This document shows, in pieces, positions 16,914 through 27,274 of a stretch of DNA of 64,000 bases. Position 1 is the first letter of the stretch, and every line of letters starts with the position of its first letter. The notes under the pieces are model-generated. The model was not told where the DNA came from. It saw nothing but the letters and a program-made list of their open reading frames with translations, and did not search any database. The DNA comes from Pelagibacterium nitratireducens (GTDB lineage Bacteria > Pseudomonadota > Alphaproteobacteria > Rhizobiales > Devosiaceae). The stretch is from positions 1,778,501 through 1,842,500 of the forward strand of contig NZ_CP146275.1 of assembly GCF_037044555.1 (NCBI RefSeq). The letters are read 5' to 3'. A program made the position numbers and the translations under genes.

Positions 16914-18308
16914 CTAGGGATTGATCGGCAGCAGCACGTTGACGCTGGTGCCGCCGCCCTTGAGCTGGTCGATGAAGAATTCGCCCCTGAGGGCATTGAC
17001 CCGATTTCGGATGCCGGCGAGCCCCAGCTGCTCACGCCCACCCACCGCATTTTCCTCGACGCGCATTCCTGGTCCTGAATCGGAGACCGTGAGATGGAGA
17101 TGACCGTCTGAAACGGTGGCGCTCACCTCGGTGCGCGCATTGCGGGCGTGCTTATGGGCGTTGTTGAGCGCCTCCTGCACGACGCGGTAGGCGCAGGTCC
17201 TGAGCGGCAGAGGCGAGGTCTGGGGGAGACCGGAAAATTGCACGACTACCTTTGTCCCGGTGAGACCTTCGTGGCGAAGGACTGCGAGTTGCAGGGCATC
17301 GCGCAGATCGATCTCTGCGATTTCGGGAAGCACCAGCCCGGCCGAGATGGTGCGCAGGTCCGTTAGAACATTTTGTGCGATCAGGGCGTTCTCCCTGTCT
17401 GCCTCGAGCGTGCTTTCGTCCCCCTCCTCTTCGGCGGAGAGGCGCAGGGTCAGCAGGCTGAGCATCTGGATCGGGCCGTCATGGAGATCGGCACCTATGC
17501 GGCCGAGAAGCTGCTCGTTGGCCTCGCTGGCGTCGAGACGGGCCTTGTCGGCGATGGCCCGCAGGCCCTCGTTCTGCGCGGCCATAAGGTCGGCCTCTGC
17601 TATGCGCTGGTCCAACTGCTGGCGCTGGCTGGCGATTATCGCGCTGCTGCGCATGACGAGCAGGTACAAAATCCCGATCATGGCTGCGGTGGTGGCGCCG
17701 ACGACGGCCCAGGTGAAGAGCCGGGTTCGCTCCAGATCCTCGGCAAGCCACGCTGCGTGTTCATAATATTCGCCGATCGCGACGATCTCTCCGCTCTGCG
17801 CGCTGTGCAGGGGGGCATAGATTTCAATCAGCGGCAGCCCGGTTTCACGCTCGCCCGCCCCTTCGTGATTGTCGAGCGCGTCGAAGGAGGCGACAACTTC
17901 TCCGCTGGCGGCCCGGTCGACGTCGGCGGTGTCGAACCGGCGACCGATCAGGTCCTTGTCGGTGCTGTAGATGATGGTTCCGTCGGTGCGCCAGACCTTG
18001 ACCGAGATCAGGCGTTCGCGGAGCGGGGTATCGGCCAGCAGAGTGTCGAGTTGCGCCATCTGCCCGGGCGCCATCGTGCCGTCCGGCGCCATGTCCTGGA
18101 CGGCGGGTTCAAGGAAGGTCTCGACAAACACCGAGCTCGATCTTGCGGCGCTGTTGAGGGTGCTTGCGGAAATGCCGGTGGTGATCCAGCTGCCGAGTAT
18201 GGCCATGCTGACACATAGCGCCCCGCTCCCAACGATCAGAAACCGTGCAGAAAGGCTCAATCGGGCAAACCATCGGGGCAGGGCGTTCAGGTGAGACCAA
18301 GGTCCCAT
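16914..18308 (-). CDS. NarX/DegS-type sensor histidine kinase
   Basis: A 464-residue membrane kinase. A first membrane helix (FLIVGSGALCVSMAILGSWITT) and a second (FTWAVVGATTAAMIGILYLLVM, about 215-240) enclose a periplasmic sensor domain. A coiled coil leads to a HisKA_3 dimerisation domain with the phospho-accepting His in IGADLHDGPIQMLSLL. The HATPase domain follows: CAYRVVQEALNNAHKHARN (N box) and SDSGPGM with LGLAGIRNRV (G boxes). The ATG at 18308 is chosen for its AAGGGA; a GTG 15 codons upstream (18353) is the alternative. Convergent with the LuxR-type regulator, the usual partner for HisKA_3 kinases. Confidence 0.9.
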   Translation of the reverse strand: MGPWSHLNALPRWFARLSLSARFLIVGSGALCVSMAILGSWITTGISASTLNSAARSSSVFVETFLEPAVQDMAPDGTMAPGQMAQLDTLLADTPLRERLISVKVWRTDGTIIYSTDKDLIGRRFDTADVDRAASGEVVASFDALDNHEGAGERETGLPLIEIYAPLHSAQSGEIVAIGEYYEHAAWLAEDLERTRLFTWAVVGATTAAMIGILYLLVMRSSAIIASQRQQLDQRIAEADLMAAQNEGLRAIADKARLDASEANEQLLGRIGADLHDGPIQMLSLLTLRLSAEEEGDESTLEADRENALIAQNVLTDLRTISAGLVLPEIAEIDLRDALQLAVLRHEGLTGTKVVVQFSGLPQTSPLPLRTCAYRVVQEALNNAHKHARNARTEVSATVSDGHLHLTVSDSGPGMRVEENAVGGREQLGLAGIRNRVNALRGEFFIDQLKGGGTSVNVLLPINP

Positions 18309-18493
18309 AGAAATTGTCCCTTTGGTCGCATCGTTTGTGGGGCCTGACGTCACATCACTTCGCTCGACTATCGTAGCTTACGCCGCTTGCAATCCGACGC
18401 GACACTAACAGCCTCGAATTATCGTGTCACCTGCGCCATGCCGGCCCGGGGGCACCCAGCGAATGGCTGTTCGGCCGACAACGGAGAGCGACT

Positions 18494-21400
18494 ATGGTTA
18501 CCTACATCAAGAGCGATCTGGAGTTCATTCTCAAGCAGATCAAGATATCCGAAGCGCACGCCCTGTATCTGGAATCGGACGGGGTGGACGGGGCACCGCT
18601 GTTCGGCGAGAGCCTGAACGCCAATCCGGCCTCCATCCCGGCGTACAATATCGCGTGGGGCCTGCGCACTGTCGATGGCACCTACAACCATCTGCTTCCG
18701 GGTCAGGAAACCTGGGGCTCGGCCGACCAGGAATTTCCCGAGTTGCTGGAGCCGCAGTATCGCACCGTTACGGCCATGGTCGATTTCGATGGCGACGGGC
18801 CAATGCCCGCCGTTCCCTTCGAGATGACCTATACGCCGGGGGTCGATGCCGACGGGCCGGGGCCGAATGCCACGCCGGGCGATGTCATCGATCCCTCGGT
18901 TCGCATCATCTCCAATCTGATCGTCGACCAGACGCTCGGCAACCCTGCCGCCATTCTGACGGCACTGGAGGCCGCTGGCGTTGACGATCCCGGGCTTGTC
19001 ATCACCGGCCAGATTTCGACGGCATATGCGCCGTTGCGACCGTTGTTCATCGATGTTGCGGAGGCAGCGCGGGTCGAGGCTTCAGCTGCCGCCGCGGCGG
19101 CAGCCAGTCCCGGCAACCTTCTGCTGCAGCAGGCTGCCGACGATGCGGCCCTGGAACTGGCCAATGCACAAGCGGCGCTTGACGCGGCAGCCAGCGTTCC
19201 AGGCGGGCTCAACGAATTGCTCGATGCCAATGGCATTACGCTTGATGGTGCAAACCTCCATATCCCCAACGTCGCGCCCGACGAGGGACTGTCGGCGCCG
19301 TTCAACTCGTGGTTCACGCTGTTTGGCCAGTTCTTCGATCACGGGCTCGATCTGGTCAACAAGGGCGGCAGTGGCACAGTCATGATTCCGCTTCAGCCCG
19401 ATGATCCGCTTTATGTCGAGGGCAGCGACACGAACTTCATGGTGCTGACCCGGGCAACGCGTGACGCCGGCCCAGACGGCATCATGGTCGATGATCCTTT
19501 GACCGCGGTCGATGAATCCGCGGACAATATCGGTCCCATCAACACCACAACTCCGTTTGTCGACCAGAACCAGACCTATACCTCCCACCCCTCCCATCAG
19601 GTGTTCCTGCGCGAGTACGAAGCGGGTCCCAATGGCCCGGTCGCGACCGGCAGGTTGATCGAGGGAGCCAATGGGGGAATGGCGACCTGGGGCGAGGTCA
19701 AGGCGCAGGCGGCCAATCTTCTCGGCATCGAGTTGACCGATCTGGACGTGGGCAGCGTGCCGCTGTTGCGGACCGATCCTTATGGCAATTTTATTCCTGG
19801 CCTCAACGGTCTGCCGCAACTGGTGGTTGGGCTCGGACCGGACGGCATACCCAATACCAATGATGATGAAGTCATGGAAGGCGTAATAGGCACGCCGGTG
19901 GATCCCACCGCGGTCGGTGCCGTTCGTACCAACCACGCCTTTCTTGCCGATATCGCCCATACCGCAGTGCCTGACGGGCTTGAGGATGGGGATACCGAAA
20001 TTGGCGGCAATATTGCCGAAGACGGGGTTTACGATGACGAACTGCTCGACGCGCACTTCATTGCCGGTGACGGCCGCGCCAATGAGAATGTGGGCCTGAC
20101 CGCCGTTCACCACGTCTTTCACGCCGAGCACAACCGGCTGGTCGAACACACCAAGGAGATGGTGATCGCAACTGGCGATCTCGACTTCATCAACGAGTGG
20201 CTGACCGAGCCGGTCGGCGCGGTTCCGGCCTCGCCGGACGGGCTCGAATGGAACGGTGAGCGCGTGTTCCAGGCGGCCAAATTCGGCACCGAAATGCAGT
20301 ACCAGCACCTCGTGTTCGAGGAGTTTGCCCGCAAGGTCCAGCCGACGATCAATGCGTTCCTGGTGCCCGACGGGTTCGATATCACCCTCGATCCCTCGAT
20401 CGTGGCCGAGTTTGCGCATGTGGTCTATCGGTTCGGCCATTCGATGCTGACGGAATCGATCGATCAATACAGCGCCGAATTCGTGCCCAACCATATCAGC
20501 CTGATTCAGGGGTTCCTCAATCCGACTGCATTCACCGGACCGGGATCGACGATACCTGATGAGGTTGCGGCGGGCGCGATCATTCGCGGCATGACCCGGC
20601 AGGTCGGCAACGAGATCGACGAATTTGTGACCGGCGCACTGCGCAACAACCTTCTGGGTCTTCCGCTCGATCTGGCGACGATCAACCTCGCCCGGGGCCG
20701 TGATACCGGCGTCCCCTCACTCAATGAGGCCCGGCGCAGCTTTTACGAAGCGACCAACCAGGACGTGCGTCTCAAGCCGTATGAAAGCTGGGTCGATTAT
20801 GCGGGGCACCTCAAGCATGAAGCCTCGATCATCAACTTCATTGCGGCATATGGCACCCACGACCTGATAACGGGCGAAGCGACTGTCGAAGGCAAGCGCG
20901 CGGCGTCCATGGCGATCATCTTTGGCACCGAACAGGGGGTCGACGATGACGGCGATGGCATTGTCGATCGCATGATCGCACCACCGGCGGACGCATTGGA
21001 CTTCCTGAACGGCCTTGGCGTGTATGCCGATGATCTCGGCGGCCTCGAAAATGTCGATCTCTGGATTGGCGGTCTGGCTGAGGAGATCATGCCGTTCGGC
21101 GGTATGCTCGGCGCCACGTTCAACTTCGTGTTCGAAGTGCAGATGGAAAACCTGCAGAGCGGCGATCGGTTCTATTACCTGCAGCGCCTCGACGGCCTGC
21201 ATCTGTTCGGCGAGATGGAGAATAACTCCTTTGCCGGCATGATCATGCGCAACACGGACGCCGCCCACCTGCCTTCTGATGTCTTTTCAACTCCGGGCTT
21301 TATCCTGGAGGTCGATCAGACCCGGCAGTTCAATCTCGACACCGGCGTGTACCTGCCCGGTGACGACGGCGTGCTGGGCGACGATCCGGCAACTGTCGGC

Positions 21401-24400
21401 GTCGACGAGAGTCTCGACGATGTTGTCGATACCAGCGCGGATCCGGCGGGTGGCGGTATCCTGACGCCCCTGGTCGTTCGCGACGATCCTTCAACGCCGG
21501 GCGTTGATACCAACTATCTGCGCTACACGGGCGGTGATCACGTGGTTCTCGGCGGCACCGATCCTGGCAACGCGTCAAACCCGAGTGGAGACGATATCAT
21601 CATTGGCGGTATCGGCGACGACACGCTCTATGGGGACGGTGGGGACGACGTGCTTGAAGGCGGGTTTGGCAACGACATCATAAATGGCGGCGACGGCGAC
21701 GACATCATCACCGACAGCGGTGGTGACGACAACATCAAGGGCGGTGCCGGCAACGACGTTATCCACGCCGGACCGGGACTTGATCTGGTGCTTGCCGGGG
21801 CCGGTCACGACTTTGTCTTCCTGGGCACCGACGAGGGCTCGGAGGTGTTTGCCGGTGAAGGCAACGACTTTGTCTACGGCAACAAGAATGCCGAACGTAT
21901 CCTCGGCAATGAGGGCAACGACTGGATCGAAACCGGTACCTTCGACGGTGCCCCTGGCGACAATTTCGACGAGATTTTCGCCCATGACGGCATCGACGGA
22001 CACGATGTGTTCCTCGGCGACGGCGGTTTCGATGAATTCATCGGTGAAGGCGGTGACGATATCTTCGTGGGAAGCCCCGGTCGCGGCAAGATGGCCGGCA
22101 TGTCCGGTTGGGACTGGGCGACATACAAGGACAGCGCCTTTGCTGTCGACGCCGATCTCTCGCTGCCGATCGTATTTGACGAAGCGCCCACGATCCCAAG
22201 CAATGCGGCGCTCGATGAATATCAGTCGGTCGAGGGGCTTTCGGGCTCGGTGCATGACGACGTATTGACGGGCACCAATATCCTCGCTGAAGACAGGCTG
22301 CCATTCGATCCCGTTACCAACCCATTGGGAGGCGCGGAAGGCTACCTTGGCAGTGCTATCGACGCTGAGTCCCTTGAGCTGATTTCGGGACTTGAGGACG
22401 TACTGGGGGCAGGGGTCACAGAGTTCAGCGCTGGTGACATCATTCTCGGTGGCGACGGTAGTGATATTATGACCGGCCAGATGGGCGACGATATCATCGA
22501 CGGCGACAAATGGCTCGACGTGCAGATCGGCGTGTTTGCGCCCGGTGATACCGATCACACGGGAGAACCGCTGGAGTTGCACAACTCCATGACGACACTC
22601 GCCCAACGGATGTTCTCGGGCGAACTCAACCCTGGTCAGCTCTCCATTGTCCGGACCATCAGGCAAGCCGATGGGACAAATGACCTTGACGTGGCCGTCT
22701 TTGGCGACGTGATGGAGAACTACGACATCACCTTCAATCCTGACGGATCCATAACGGTTGAGCATGACGACGTCTCCGACGATCTAGAGTCCGACGGCAC
22801 CGATACGCTCAGAAATGTCGAGATCCTGCGCTTTGCCGATCAGGACTTTTCACTCAGCGTGGCGGCGACGGGTGCTCCGGTGATCAGCGACACGACGCCG
22901 ACGCAGACCCAGAATCTCACGTCGGACACGTCTGGAATAGCCGATCTCAATGGGTTGGGTGCTTTCTCGTTCCAATGGCAGTCATCGTTCGACGGGACGA
23001 CATGGAGCGACATTGGAGGTGCCACCACCGACTCCTTTACGCCCACGGCCGGTGAGATCAACATGCAGTTGCGTTTGGTCGTAACCTTCACCGATGGTCT
23101 TGGAACGCTTGAGACGGTTATTTCCGAGCCGACAAGCGTGGTTGGGGCGACCTTCAATGGTAATGGCGCCGCCAATATTTTCAGCGGCACGGCCGGTGAG
23201 GATCACGTAACCGGTGCCGGTGGTGCGGATACGCTTTCAGGTGAAGGGGGAAATGACAGCATTAATGGTGGCGCGGGAGAGGACGTCATCTCTGGCGGTC
23301 TCGGCGACGACACCCTCAATGGCGGGGGTAGTGGGGACGTCATGGATGGTGGCGATGGCAATGATGCCATGATCGGTGGCGGCGGCAACGACGTCATGGA
23401 AGGTGGCGACGGCAATGACACCATGAATGGCAGTGGCGGCGGAGACCAGATGTCTGGTGGCGCCGGCGAAGACGTCATGACAGGAGGAGTCGGTCCAGAC
23501 ACCATCGACGGCGGCGCCGGCAACGATACCCTGAGTGGCGGCGTCAGCAATGATACGCTGATCGGCGGCGAAGGTGACGATACGATCGATGGCGGCGATG
23601 GTACTGATGCTGCCGTATTTTCAGGATCACTCGCTGACTACGACATCGCCTTGAACGGAACTGGCGGTATCGTTGTAACTGACAACGTCGGGGCTGATGG
23701 TGTCGACACGCTGGTCGATGTTGAACGCCTGACTTTTGACGGGCAACTCTTCACTGTCGTCAATGGCACTAACAACGCGGACGATCCAATCTCGAGCGGA
23801 GCTGGAGCACAGGTTCTGCTCGGCTTTGACGGCGACGACACCATCGATGGTGGCGGCGGCAATGACGCCATACACGGCGGTGCCGGGGATGACACCATCA
23901 TCTGGTCGGCCGGCAGCGGCAGCGACGTTGTCAATGGCGGGACAGAAGGGGCCGGAGGCGATGTTTTCCAGATCAACGGGGGCGGCGCGACTGAGACGTT
24001 CAACATTTACACCCGGAATGCCGCCATCGCCAATATCGGCTACACCGGAAATGCCGAGATCGTCATTACCAGGGCGGTCGGAGCCGGGGCGGCGGTTATC
24101 ATCGCCCAGTTGACCCAAATCGAGGAACTGGTGGTCAATACGCTGACGGTCTCTTCGCCAGGTGGCTCCGGCGGCGGTGTGGATGGCGGCGATACGATCG
24201 CGGTGTTCGGTGATTTTACCGAAACCAGCCTGAACATGAATACCATCACCATCGATGGCACCGCGGGCAACGACACGATCGACATTTCGTCCCTCGGATC
24301 GGCGCACCGGATCGTCTTCAAGTCCAATGGCGGGCAGGACACCATCATCGGGGCTCTGCGTGACCAGGATGTCATCGAATTCCCGGAAGGAGCAGTGCTC

Positions 24401-25465
24401 GAAGACTACGTGACGACGCAGGACGAAAACGGGGTCGTCACCATGAGCAACGGCACGCATTCGGTCAGCTATACTCCGGCTCCGGGCCAGTCGCCCCAAA
24501 TCGGCGGTGTTGCGGACGAAACGGTCGATGACCCTGTCGAGGACGTGCCCGCAGAGGTTCCCGCAACTGTCCAAATCGGCGCGGACGGCAACGACGTCCT
24601 GACCGGCACGGCAGCTGCCGACCATCTGATCGGCTTCAGCGGCGACGACGTGATCGTCGGACTTGCCGGGGCCGACGTGCTGCTTGGCGGCGATGGTGCC
24701 GACTTCGTTGCGGCCTGGGCCGGAGAAGACATGGCCTTTGGCGGAGCCGGTAACGACACGATTCTGGGCGGCGACGATGCGGACCTCTTGTACGGCGACG
24801 ACGGCGACGACCGTCTCTTTGGCGATGCCGGGGACGATATGGTCAACGGCGGGGCCGGCAATGACACCGTTGTTGCCGGAGCGGGCGATGACCGCATCGT
24901 GGCCGAGGCAGGGGACGGCGACGACTCCTATTTCGGCGACGAGATCAATGGCGGCTCCGGAATTGACACGCTCGACATGTCCTCGATCCTGGCGAACGTC
25001 TCGGTCAATCTGGGGACCGGTCTTGGTGGCTATGGCAGCGCCATGAGTACGCAGACCGGCTCGGACACGCTTTGGGGCATTGAGAACGTCGTCACTGGAG
25101 CTGGCAACGACACCATCGCCGCCAGCACCGCCGTCAACGTCATCGATGGTGGTACCGGTCAAGACACCTTCGTCTTCGGCTCTGCCGCTGCAGCACAGGG
25201 CGATATGATCGTCGGTTTCGAAGCGGGCGATAAACTCGATGTCAGTGCGATCGACGCCGATGCCGGAACGGCCGGGAATCAGTCCTTCACACTGGTCAAC
25301 GGCGGACAGAGCGCTGGTGTCGGTCAACTGCTGGTGAGCCACGAAACCCGTGCCGATGGCGATTACACAGTGGTTGAAGGCAATTTGGGTAACGGAAACG
25401 AGGCGGACTTCAAGATCAGCCTCAAGGGAACCCATGACCTCGTGAGCACCGATTTCTCGCTCTAG
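18494..25465 (+). CDS. Giant RTX heme peroxidase (MopA-like), type I secretion substrate
   Basis: A 2323-residue protein. Residues about 260-950 form an animal-type heme peroxidase domain. FGQFFDHGLDL (about 277) carries the distal His; HHVFHAEHNRL (about 538), VYRFGHSML with the proximal His (about 643) and INLARGRDTGVPSLNEAR (about 733) complete it. Four clusters of GGxGxDxxx calcium-binding nonapeptides follow (about 1030-1190, 1565-1710, 1780, 2030-2140). An Ig-like segment lies near 1460-1550 (FSFQWQSSFDGTTWSDI). The C-terminal 180 residues are the likely secretion signal region. There is no Sec signal peptide. Known RTX heme peroxidases include the Mn(II)-oxidising MopA of Aurantimonas and Roseobacter, so extracellular Mn oxidation or halide/organic oxidation is plausible but unproven. 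The secretion ATPase gene follows after a hairpin. Confidence 0.9.
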   Translation: MVTYIKSDLEFILKQIKISEAHALYLESDGVDGAPLFGESLNANPASIPAYNIAWGLRTVDGTYNHLLPGQETWGSADQEFPELLEPQYRTVTAMVDFDGDGPMPAVPFEMTYTPGVDADGPGPNATPGDVIDPSVRIISNLIVDQTLGNPAAILTALEAAGVDDPGLVITGQISTAYAPLRPLFIDVAEAARVEASAAAAAAASPGNLLLQQAADDAALELANAQAALDAAASVPGGLNELLDANGITLDGANLHIPNVAPDEGLSAPFNSWFTLFGQFFDHGLDLVNKGGSGTVMIPLQPDDPLYVEGSDTNFMVLTRATRDAGPDGIMVDDPLTAVDESADNIGPINTTTPFVDQNQTYTSHPSHQVFLREYEAGPNGPVATGRLIEGANGGMATWGEVKAQAANLLGIELTDLDVGSVPLLRTDPYGNFIPGLNGLPQLVVGLGPDGIPNTNDDEVMEGVIGTPVDPTAVGAVRTNHAFLADIAHTAVPDGLEDGDTEIGGNIAEDGVYDDELLDAHFIAGDGRANENVGLTAVHHVFHAEHNRLVEHTKEMVIATGDLDFINEWLTEPVGAVPASPDGLEWNGERVFQAAKFGTEMQYQHLVFEEFARKVQPTINAFLVPDGFDITLDPSIVAEFAHVVYRFGHSMLTESIDQYSAEFVPNHISLIQGFLNPTAFTGPGSTIPDEVAAGAIIRGMTRQVGNEIDEFVTGALRNNLLGLPLDLATINLARGRDTGVPSLNEARRSFYEATNQDVRLKPYESWVDYAGHLKHEASIINFIAAYGTHDLITGEATVEGKRAASMAIIFGTEQGVDDDGDGIVDRMIAPPADALDFLNGLGVYADDLGGLENVDLWIGGLAEEIMPFGGMLGATFNFVFEVQMENLQSGDRFYYLQRLDGLHLFGEMENNSFAGMIMRNTDAAHLPSDVFSTPGFILEVDQTRQFNLDTGVYLPGDDGVLGDDPATVGVDESLDDVVDTSADPAGGGILTPLVVRDDPSTPGVDTNYLRYTGGDHVVLGGTDPGNASNPSGDDIIIGGIGDDTLYGDGGDDVLEGGFGNDIINGGDGDDIITDSGGDDNIKGGAGNDVIHAGPGLDLVLAGAGHDFVFLGTDEGSEVFAGEGNDFVYGNKNAERILGNEGNDWIETGTFDGAPGDNFDEIFAHDGIDGHDVFLGDGGFDEFIGEGGDDIFVGSPGRGKMAGMSGWDWATYKDSAFAVDADLSLPIVFDEAPTIPSNAALDEYQSVEGLSGSVHDDVLTGTNILAEDRLPFDPVTNPLGGAEGYLGSAIDAESLELISGLEDVLGAGVTEFSAGDIILGGDGSDIMTGQMGDDIIDGDKWLDVQIGVFAPGDTDHTGEPLELHNSMTTLAQRMFSGELNPGQLSIVRTIRQADGTNDLDVAVFGDVMENYDITFNPDGSITVEHDDVSDDLESDGTDTLRNVEILRFADQDFSLSVAATGAPVISDTTPTQTQNLTSDTSGIADLNGLGAFSFQWQSSFDGTTWSDIGGATTDSFTPTAGEINMQLRLVVTFTDGLGTLETVISEPTSVVGATFNGNGAANIFSGTAGEDHVTGAGGADTLSGEGGNDSINGGAGEDVISGGLGDDTLNGGGSGDVMDGGDGNDAMIGGGGNDVMEGGDGNDTMNGSGGGDQMSGGAGEDVMTGGVGPDTIDGGAGNDTLSGGVSNDTLIGGEGDDTIDGGDGTDAAVFSGSLADYDIALNGTGGIVVTDNVGADGVDTLVDVERLTFDGQLFTVVNGTNNADDPISSGAGAQVLLGFDGDDTIDGGGGNDAIHGGAGDDTIIWSAGSGSDVVNGGTEGAGGDVFQINGGGATETFNIYTRNAAIANIGYTGNAEIVITRAVGAGAAVIIAQLTQIEELVVNTLTVSSPGGSGGGVDGGDTIAVFGDFTETSLNMNTITIDGTAGNDTIDISSLGSAHRIVFKSNGGQDTIIGALRDQDVIEFPEGAVLEDYVTTQDENGVVTMSNGTHSVSYTPAPGQSPQIGGVADETVDDPVEDVPAEVPATVQIGADGNDVLTGTAAADHLIGFSGDDVIVGLAGADVLLGGDGADFVAAWAGEDMAFGGAGNDTILGGDDADLLYGDDGDDRLFGDAGDDMVNGGAGNDTVVAGAGDDRIVAEAGDGDDSYFGDEINGGSGIDTLDMSSILANVSVNLGTGLGGYGSAMSTQTGSDTLWGIENVVTGAGNDTIAASTAVNVIDGGTGQDTFVFGSAAAAQGDMIVGFEAGDKLDVSAIDADAGTAGNQSFTLVNGGQSAGVGQLLVSHETRADGDYTVVEGNLGNGNEADFKISLKGTHDLVSTDFSL

Positions 25466-25472
25466 ATCCATT

Positions 25473-25510
25473 GCGGCAGCCCCCAAAGGGCTGCCGCATC
25501 TTTCTGTTTT
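25473..25510 (+). terminator. Terminator hairpin between the RTX peroxidase and its secretion genes
   Basis: A perfect 10-bp stem (GCGGCAGCCC at 25473-25482, GGGCTGCCGC at 25488-25497) with a 5-base loop is followed by the T-rich ATCTTTCTGTTTT. Placed 8 bases after the peroxidase stop and before the transporter genes, it probably ends most transcripts and lowers transporter expression relative to cargo. Confidence 0.8.
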
Positions 25511-25537
25511 CCCCTTTGGGTCTAAGGATTTCGGAAA

Positions 25538-27274
25538 ATGCGTACATCCAATGTCAGGGCACTAGCAGAGCGTCGCGTGGACGATGCACTGAAACAAGAA
25601 TTTCGCGGCATCACCGCCTACCTCTTCACCGTCTCGGGTCTCATCAACATACTGGCGCTCACCGGCGCCTTCTACATGCTCCAGATCTATGATCGGGCGC
25701 TTACCAGCGGCAGCGTGCCGACCTTGCTGGCGCTTTCAGCGCTGGCGGTCGGCCTTTACCTTTTCCAGGGGCTGTTCGACATCGTGCGCTCGCAGGTGCT
25801 TGTGAGGGTGGGGGCGAGGCTCGATCGAAAATTCGCGCCGCTCGCCCATCAGGTTGCCATCGACATGCCGCGATTTGGCTTCTCCACATCGGAGTCGCTC
25901 GAGCGCGGCCGCGATGTCGACAACCTGCGCGCTTTTCTCGGCAGCCAGGGGCCCATGGCGCTGTTCGACATGCCGTGGATGCCGATTTATGTCCTCTTTG
26001 TATACCTGCTCCATCCGCTGCTGGGTGCCCTGACATTGGGCGGCGCGGTGATCCTGGTGTTTCTTGCCATCCTGGGCGAACTGCTGTCGCGCCGGCTGGC
26101 CAATGACACCCAGCAGGCAATGATCAAGCGCAATGCGATTGCCGATTCCAACGCGCGCAATGCCGAGATTCTCAAGGCCATGGGCTTTGCGTCGCGGGCC
26201 ATCGACAATTTCCGGACCGCCAATGGCGAACACCTCAAGCTTCAGACCAAAGCCAATGATGTGGTTGGAACGCTTGGCGCGATCTCGCGTGTGCTGCGCA
26301 TGCTGCTGCAATCGGCCATCCTCGGGCTGGGCGCCTATCTGACCATTCAGGGCGATCTTTCGGCCGGCGCCATCATCGCCTCGTCGGTTGCCGCGACAAG
26401 AGCACTGGCGCCGGTCGATCTCGCCATCGGCAACTGGAAGAACGTCGTGTCGGCGCGCAATGCCTTCAAGCGGCTGCGCGACACCATGATCGCCATCGGA
26501 GAGGCAAAGCCGCCGATGACATTGCCGCCCCCCGCCTCCTCGCTGCGCGTCGAGATGCTGACCGTTGCCGCGCCTGGGTCGGGCCGGATTCTTCTGACCG
26601 ACGTGGCCTTTGAACTCAAGGCAGGGCAGGCTCTCGGCATTATCGGGCCGAGCGCCGGCGGCAAGACAACGCTCGTGCGGGCGCTTGCCGGCATCTGGCC
26701 GCCCCTGCGCGGAGCGGTACGGCTCGATGACGCCGATCTGAGCCAATGGCCGGATGAAAAGCTGGGCGGCTATGTCGGTTATCTTCCCCAGGAAGTGGCG
26801 CTTCTCAATGCCACGATCGAGCAGAATATCTCGAGGTTCAACCCTCAGCCCGACAGCGCCGGGATTGTCCGGGCGGCCAAGGCGGCGGGTGTTCATGAGA
26901 TGATCGTGCGTCTCGATAACGGGTACGACACCCTGCTCGGTCCCAATGGAGACGCTCTCTCTGCCGGCCAGCGCCAGCGCATCGGCCTTGCCCGGGCGCT
27001 TTACGGCGATCCGTTCCTGGTCATCATGGACGAGCCGAACTCGAACCTGGACGGCGAAGGCGAGGCGGCGTTGACGGAAGCGATCAAGGGTATCCGCGCA
27101 CGCGGTGGCATCGCCATCGTCGTCGCCCACCGGCCGAGTGCGCTGGCGGCGGTCGATCTGGTGGCGGTTATCCAGAACGGGCGCATGACCACTTTCGGTC
27201 CCAAGGAGGAAATCCTCGCACCGCATCGCGTGACGTCGATGACCGAGCGTCCGTCAAGGGAGGTGACGGCATGA
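25538..27274 (+). CDS. Type I secretion ABC transporter permease/ATPase (PrtD-like)
   Basis: A 578-residue inner-membrane exporter that drives type I secretion of the RTX proteins. The N-terminal part holds the six-helix exporter domain (YLFTVSGLINILALTGAFYMLQIYDRAL is the typical PrtD opening). The ATPase has Walker A GPSAGGKTT (about residue 370), signature LSAGQRQR (about 473) and Walker B FLVIMDEPNSNLD (about 493). No N-terminal C39 peptidase or C39-like domain is present, so cargo is not processed by this protein. The stop overlaps the start of the next RTX gene. Confidence 0.94.
   Translation: MRTSNVRALAERRVDDALKQEFRGITAYLFTVSGLINILALTGAFYMLQIYDRALTSGSVPTLLALSALAVGLYLFQGLFDIVRSQVLVRVGARLDRKFAPLAHQVAIDMPRFGFSTSESLERGRDVDNLRAFLGSQGPMALFDMPWMPIYVLFVYLLHPLLGALTLGGAVILVFLAILGELLSRRLANDTQQAMIKRNAIADSNARNAEILKAMGFASRAIDNFRTANGEHLKLQTKANDVVGTLGAISRVLRMLLQSAILGLGAYLTIQGDLSAGAIIASSVAATRALAPVDLAIGNWKNVVSARNAFKRLRDTMIAIGEAKPPMTLPPPASSLRVEMLTVAAPGSGRILLTDVAFELKAGQALGIIGPSAGGKTTLVRALAGIWPPLRGAVRLDDADLSQWPDEKLGGYVGYLPQEVALLNATIEQNISRFNPQPDSAGIVRAAKAAGVHEMIVRLDNGYDTLLGPNGDALSAGQRQRIGLARALYGDPFLVIMDEPNSNLDGEGEAALTEAIKGIRARGGIAIVVAHRPSALAAVDLVAVIQNGRMTTFGPKEEILAPHRVTSMTERPSREVTA

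Noticed and set aside
21590..25465. Short tandem DNA repeats resembling a CRISPR array or satellite
   Set aside because: They are degenerate codon repeats of the RTX nonapeptides within one long reading frame, with no constant repeat and spacer units.
23627..25486. 619-codon minus-strand frame across the RTX repeats
   Set aside because: GGxGxD repeat codons leave the opposite strand open. The encoded repeats (VV, IV, DD, GP-rich) are simply the complement of the RTX units.
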